Shown: in pieces, positions 7,039 to 9,662 of the stretch
Layout: every line of letters begins with the position of its first letter
How positions within the stretch are numbered: position 1 is the stretch's first letter
NCBI GenBank assembly: GCA_015222795.1
Contig: JADFVY010000291.1
Coordinates: 1 to 9,662, forward strand
Reading direction: 5' to 3'
DNA from: Pseudomonadota bacterium
GTDB taxonomy: Bacteria; Pseudomonadota; Alphaproteobacteria; UBA8366; JADFVY01
DNA: 9,662 bases
Translations under genes and position numbers: made by a program
Notes under the pieces: model-generated
Databases searched by the model: none
Told to the model about the DNA's origin: nothing
Seen by the model: the letters and a program-made list of their open reading frames with translations, nothing else

Positions 7039-7485
7039 TCAGGCTTTCTTCTCCCAGCCTTTGTCGGTCTGTTGCCAGTAGGTGACTTCGTGGCCGGCTT
7101 CTTTCCAGGTCTTCCAGTGCGCGCGGGCGCGTTGCACTGCTTCATCGTCGCCGCCATCGAACATTTCGCAACAGAGTTCGAACTTGTCGGGATCGGCGAG
7201 TTCCGCCCCGTCCACCAGGAAGACAACATGGGCGCCGTTGGGATTTTCCTCCGCGGTGGTCAGCCAGACCGGCTGTTTGTCCGCCTGGCCTTCCTTGGCG
7301 GTCCCGTGCGGCAGGAAACCGTCCTTGTCGTAAACCCACAACAGCGCGTTGAGCGCCTCGACTCGCGCATCCGAGCGCGCGATCACCACCGCCCGCCAAT
7401 CGCGCCCGAGCGAGGTCAGCAACATCTTCGGCAGCACCTGCTCCAGCGGGCTGCGCTCCAGGTGGTAAAAGCGAATTTCGGTCAT
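7039..7485 (-). CDS. holC: DNA polymerase III chi subunit
   Basis: A 148-residue HolC protein, normal length for the family. Chi sits in the clamp-loader complex with psi and contacts single-stranded DNA binding protein at the replication fork. Family features visible: MTEIRFYHLERSPLEQVLPKML at the start, ARSDARVEALNALLWVYDKDGFLPHG (36-61), PVWLTTAEENPNGAHVVFLVDG (72-93) and a C-terminal YWQQ..GWEKKA. The start at base 7485 gives the family N-terminus; an in-frame start at 7533 would translate the palindromic repeat and was rejected. No strong ribosome binding site is visible. The gene follows pepA on the same strand, a common alphaproteobacterial pair. Its last 38 codons are duplicated at 6246-6362, so its 3' end may have been exchanged by recombination. 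Confidence 0.9.
   Translation of the reverse strand: MTEIRFYHLERSPLEQVLPKMLLTSLGRDWRAVVIARSDARVEALNALLWVYDKDGFLPHGTAKEGQADKQPVWLTTAEENPNGAHVVFLVDGAELADPDKFELCCEMFDGGDDEAVQRARAHWKTWKEAGHEVTYWQQTDKGWEKKA
7042..7155. repeat. Direct repeat, right copy (3' end of holC)
   Basis: Right copy of the 114-base direct repeat, forming the last 38 sense codons of intact holC. Compared with the left copy it has more A/T at third codon positions. Confidence 0.85.
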
Positions 7486-7507
7486 GGAATTGCCGGGTGG
7501 TGGATAG

Positions 7508-7609
7508 CCCCCCTCCCCGGCCCTCCCCCGCAAGCGGAAGAGGGGGTTCTATCGTGCAAGCGCGAAGAAAGGAGCCCTCTCCCGCTTGCGGGGGAGGGTT
7601 GGGAGGGGG
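7508..7609. repeat. Large inverted repeat, REP/MITE-like palindromic element
   Basis: Two arms, 7508-7544 and 7575-7609, are inverted copies separated by a 30-base loop. The inner 24 bases of each arm (7521-7544 and 7575-7598) are complementary with one mismatch. The outer CCCTCCCC/GGGAGGGG parts also pair with small offsets. Each arm contains its own smaller hairpin around CCGCAAGCGG or its complement. C/G-rich palindromes with CCCTCTCCCGCTTGCGGG-type cores are dispersed in many alphaproteobacterial genomes between genes. It sits between pepA and holC and would form a strong hairpin in a shared transcript. Confidence 0.75.
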
Positions 7610-7636
7610 TGACGGGGAGCGGCACGCCCGCGCCCC

Positions 7637-9118
<1,482 letters not shown>

Positions 9119-9228
9119 GGTTCCCTCTCTCTAAATCCCCAAAGCGCGCCAGTAGTCGCGCCAACATGGCTGCAACTCTAGCGAAGGATTCGAAAAAGGG
9201 AAGGCCGCGAGGACAAAGTCTCTGGCAT

Positions 9229-9662
9229 TCAGCGAAAAATTGCGTCTGCAAGGCTACGTAGCGCAGCCAGAGCCTCATCGTACCCGGTTCTTTCTTCATC
9301 ACGAGCATAGGACAATGCCAGCACAAATTTTTCATAGTCGTCACGGTAGTCGCCGTCCAATTCCAGAACTTCCAGCGCTTGCACCAAACGCTCTTTACTG
9401 GAACGCTCTATCCATTCCGGCGCGTTCTGAATTCGGCCTGCGTCCGCGTCGAGCAATTCCACCGCCAACTCGCGAAACGATGCTTGATCATGGACCAAAT
9501 CGGACAGTTCCGCCAAATCGTGCAGATGCCTCACAAGGTTTCGGTCTCGCCGACCCGGATTAGCCGCGTCGTTCAGAATTCGCCAGACAAGGGCGCTAAA
9601 CTTGTCGGCGGCGGTCTCGGCCGGGGAAACACAAGCGATGGACTGAACCTCCGGGGCTACGC
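9229..9662 (-). CDS. AbiEii/AbiGii-type nucleotidyltransferase toxin (C-terminal part)
   Basis: The minus frame is open from the window edge to the TGA at 9231-9229, giving about 143 codons with the start outside. Landmarks: VSPAETAADKFSALVWRIL (about bases 9628-9577) and, following it, GRRDRNLVRHLHDLAEL (about 9555-9505). The pattern P-x-E-x-x-A-x-K-x-x-A-L followed by RH-x-x-D-L-A is that of the AbiEii/AbiGii toxin family (PF08843), which carries the conserved lysine and aspartate motifs. The tail YDEALAALRSLADAIF is also family-like. Members are nucleotidyltransferase toxins of bicistronic toxin-antitoxin and abortive-infection systems. The partner AbiEi-type antitoxin would be expected upstream, past the right edge. 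A GTG at 9534 could be mistaken for a start, but the conserved lysine motif lies upstream of it. It ends 110 bases before pepA. Confidence 0.72.
   Translation of the reverse strand, partial: VAPEVQSIACVSPAETAADKFSALVWRILNDAANPGRRDRNLVRHLHDLAELSDLVHDQASFRELAVELLDADAGRIQNAPEWIERSSKERLVQALEVLELDGDYRDDYEKFVLALSYARDEERTGYDEALAALRSLADAIFR

Noticed and set aside
7028..7043. Hairpin CCTGA/TCAGG between the orphan gene and holC as a terminator
   Set aside because: The stem is five pairs only, there is no uninterrupted T-run, and it overlaps the holC stop codon. This is too weak to list as a terminator.
6246..7155. Assembly artefact as the cause of the duplicated holC end
   Set aside because: The copies differ at about 12 of 114 bases, mostly by silent changes, which an assembly duplication would not produce.

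Overview
The window reads as chromosomal DNA from a GC-rich alphaproteobacterium, possibly of the Rhodospirillales or rhizobial type. This rests on four things: the codon use, a glycerol-type ABC operon with a DUF2160 protein, the pepA-holC pairing, and a small alphaproteobacterial lipoprotein. The species cannot be fixed from the sequence.

Layout. (1) Positions 1-3792, plus strand, hold a tightly packed transporter operon: the end of one ATPase (GlpS-like), a second ATPase (GlpT-like), two permeases (GlpP- and GlpQ-like) and a 93-residue DUF2160 membrane protein (GlpU-like). Two junctions overlap by one base, and the others are short gaps with good ribosome binding sites. The periplasmic binding protein that normally follows is absent. 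A class I SAM-dependent methyltransferase (3879-4688) comes next instead. (2) At 4701-5660, minus strand, lies a luciferase-like flavin-dependent oxidoreductase that converges on the methyltransferase. A 14-bp palindrome sits at its stop codon. (3) At 5882-6238, plus strand, is a small lipoprotein. (4) Positions 6246-7041 look like a recombination scar. A 38-codon copy of the 3' end of holC is joined to about 20 codons of a second luciferase-like oxidoreductase gene. Beyond that is a roughly 51% GC orphan gene (6521-7027), and then the true holC. (5) holC (7039-7485) and pepA (7637-9118), both minus, have between them a large inverted repeat of the dispersed palindromic kind. (6) From 9229 to the window edge, minus, is the C-terminal part of an AbiEii-type nucleotidyltransferase toxin, open through the edge.

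How the parts work together. The first block would make most of an importer, probably for glycerol or a related polyol. Its two ATPases look complementary: one has the intact LSGGQ signature but no switch histidine, and the other has the histidine but a broken signature. pepA and holC are ordinary housekeeping neighbours. The accessory material is the orphan gene bracketed by holC 3'-end copies, plus the AbiEii gene on the other side of pepA-holC. I found no complete new system. The bracketed orphan gene and the asymmetric ATPase pair are the most interesting items. I see no RNA genes, CRISPR arrays, transposases or integrases, and no stretch over 300 bases lacks a gene or gene remnant.
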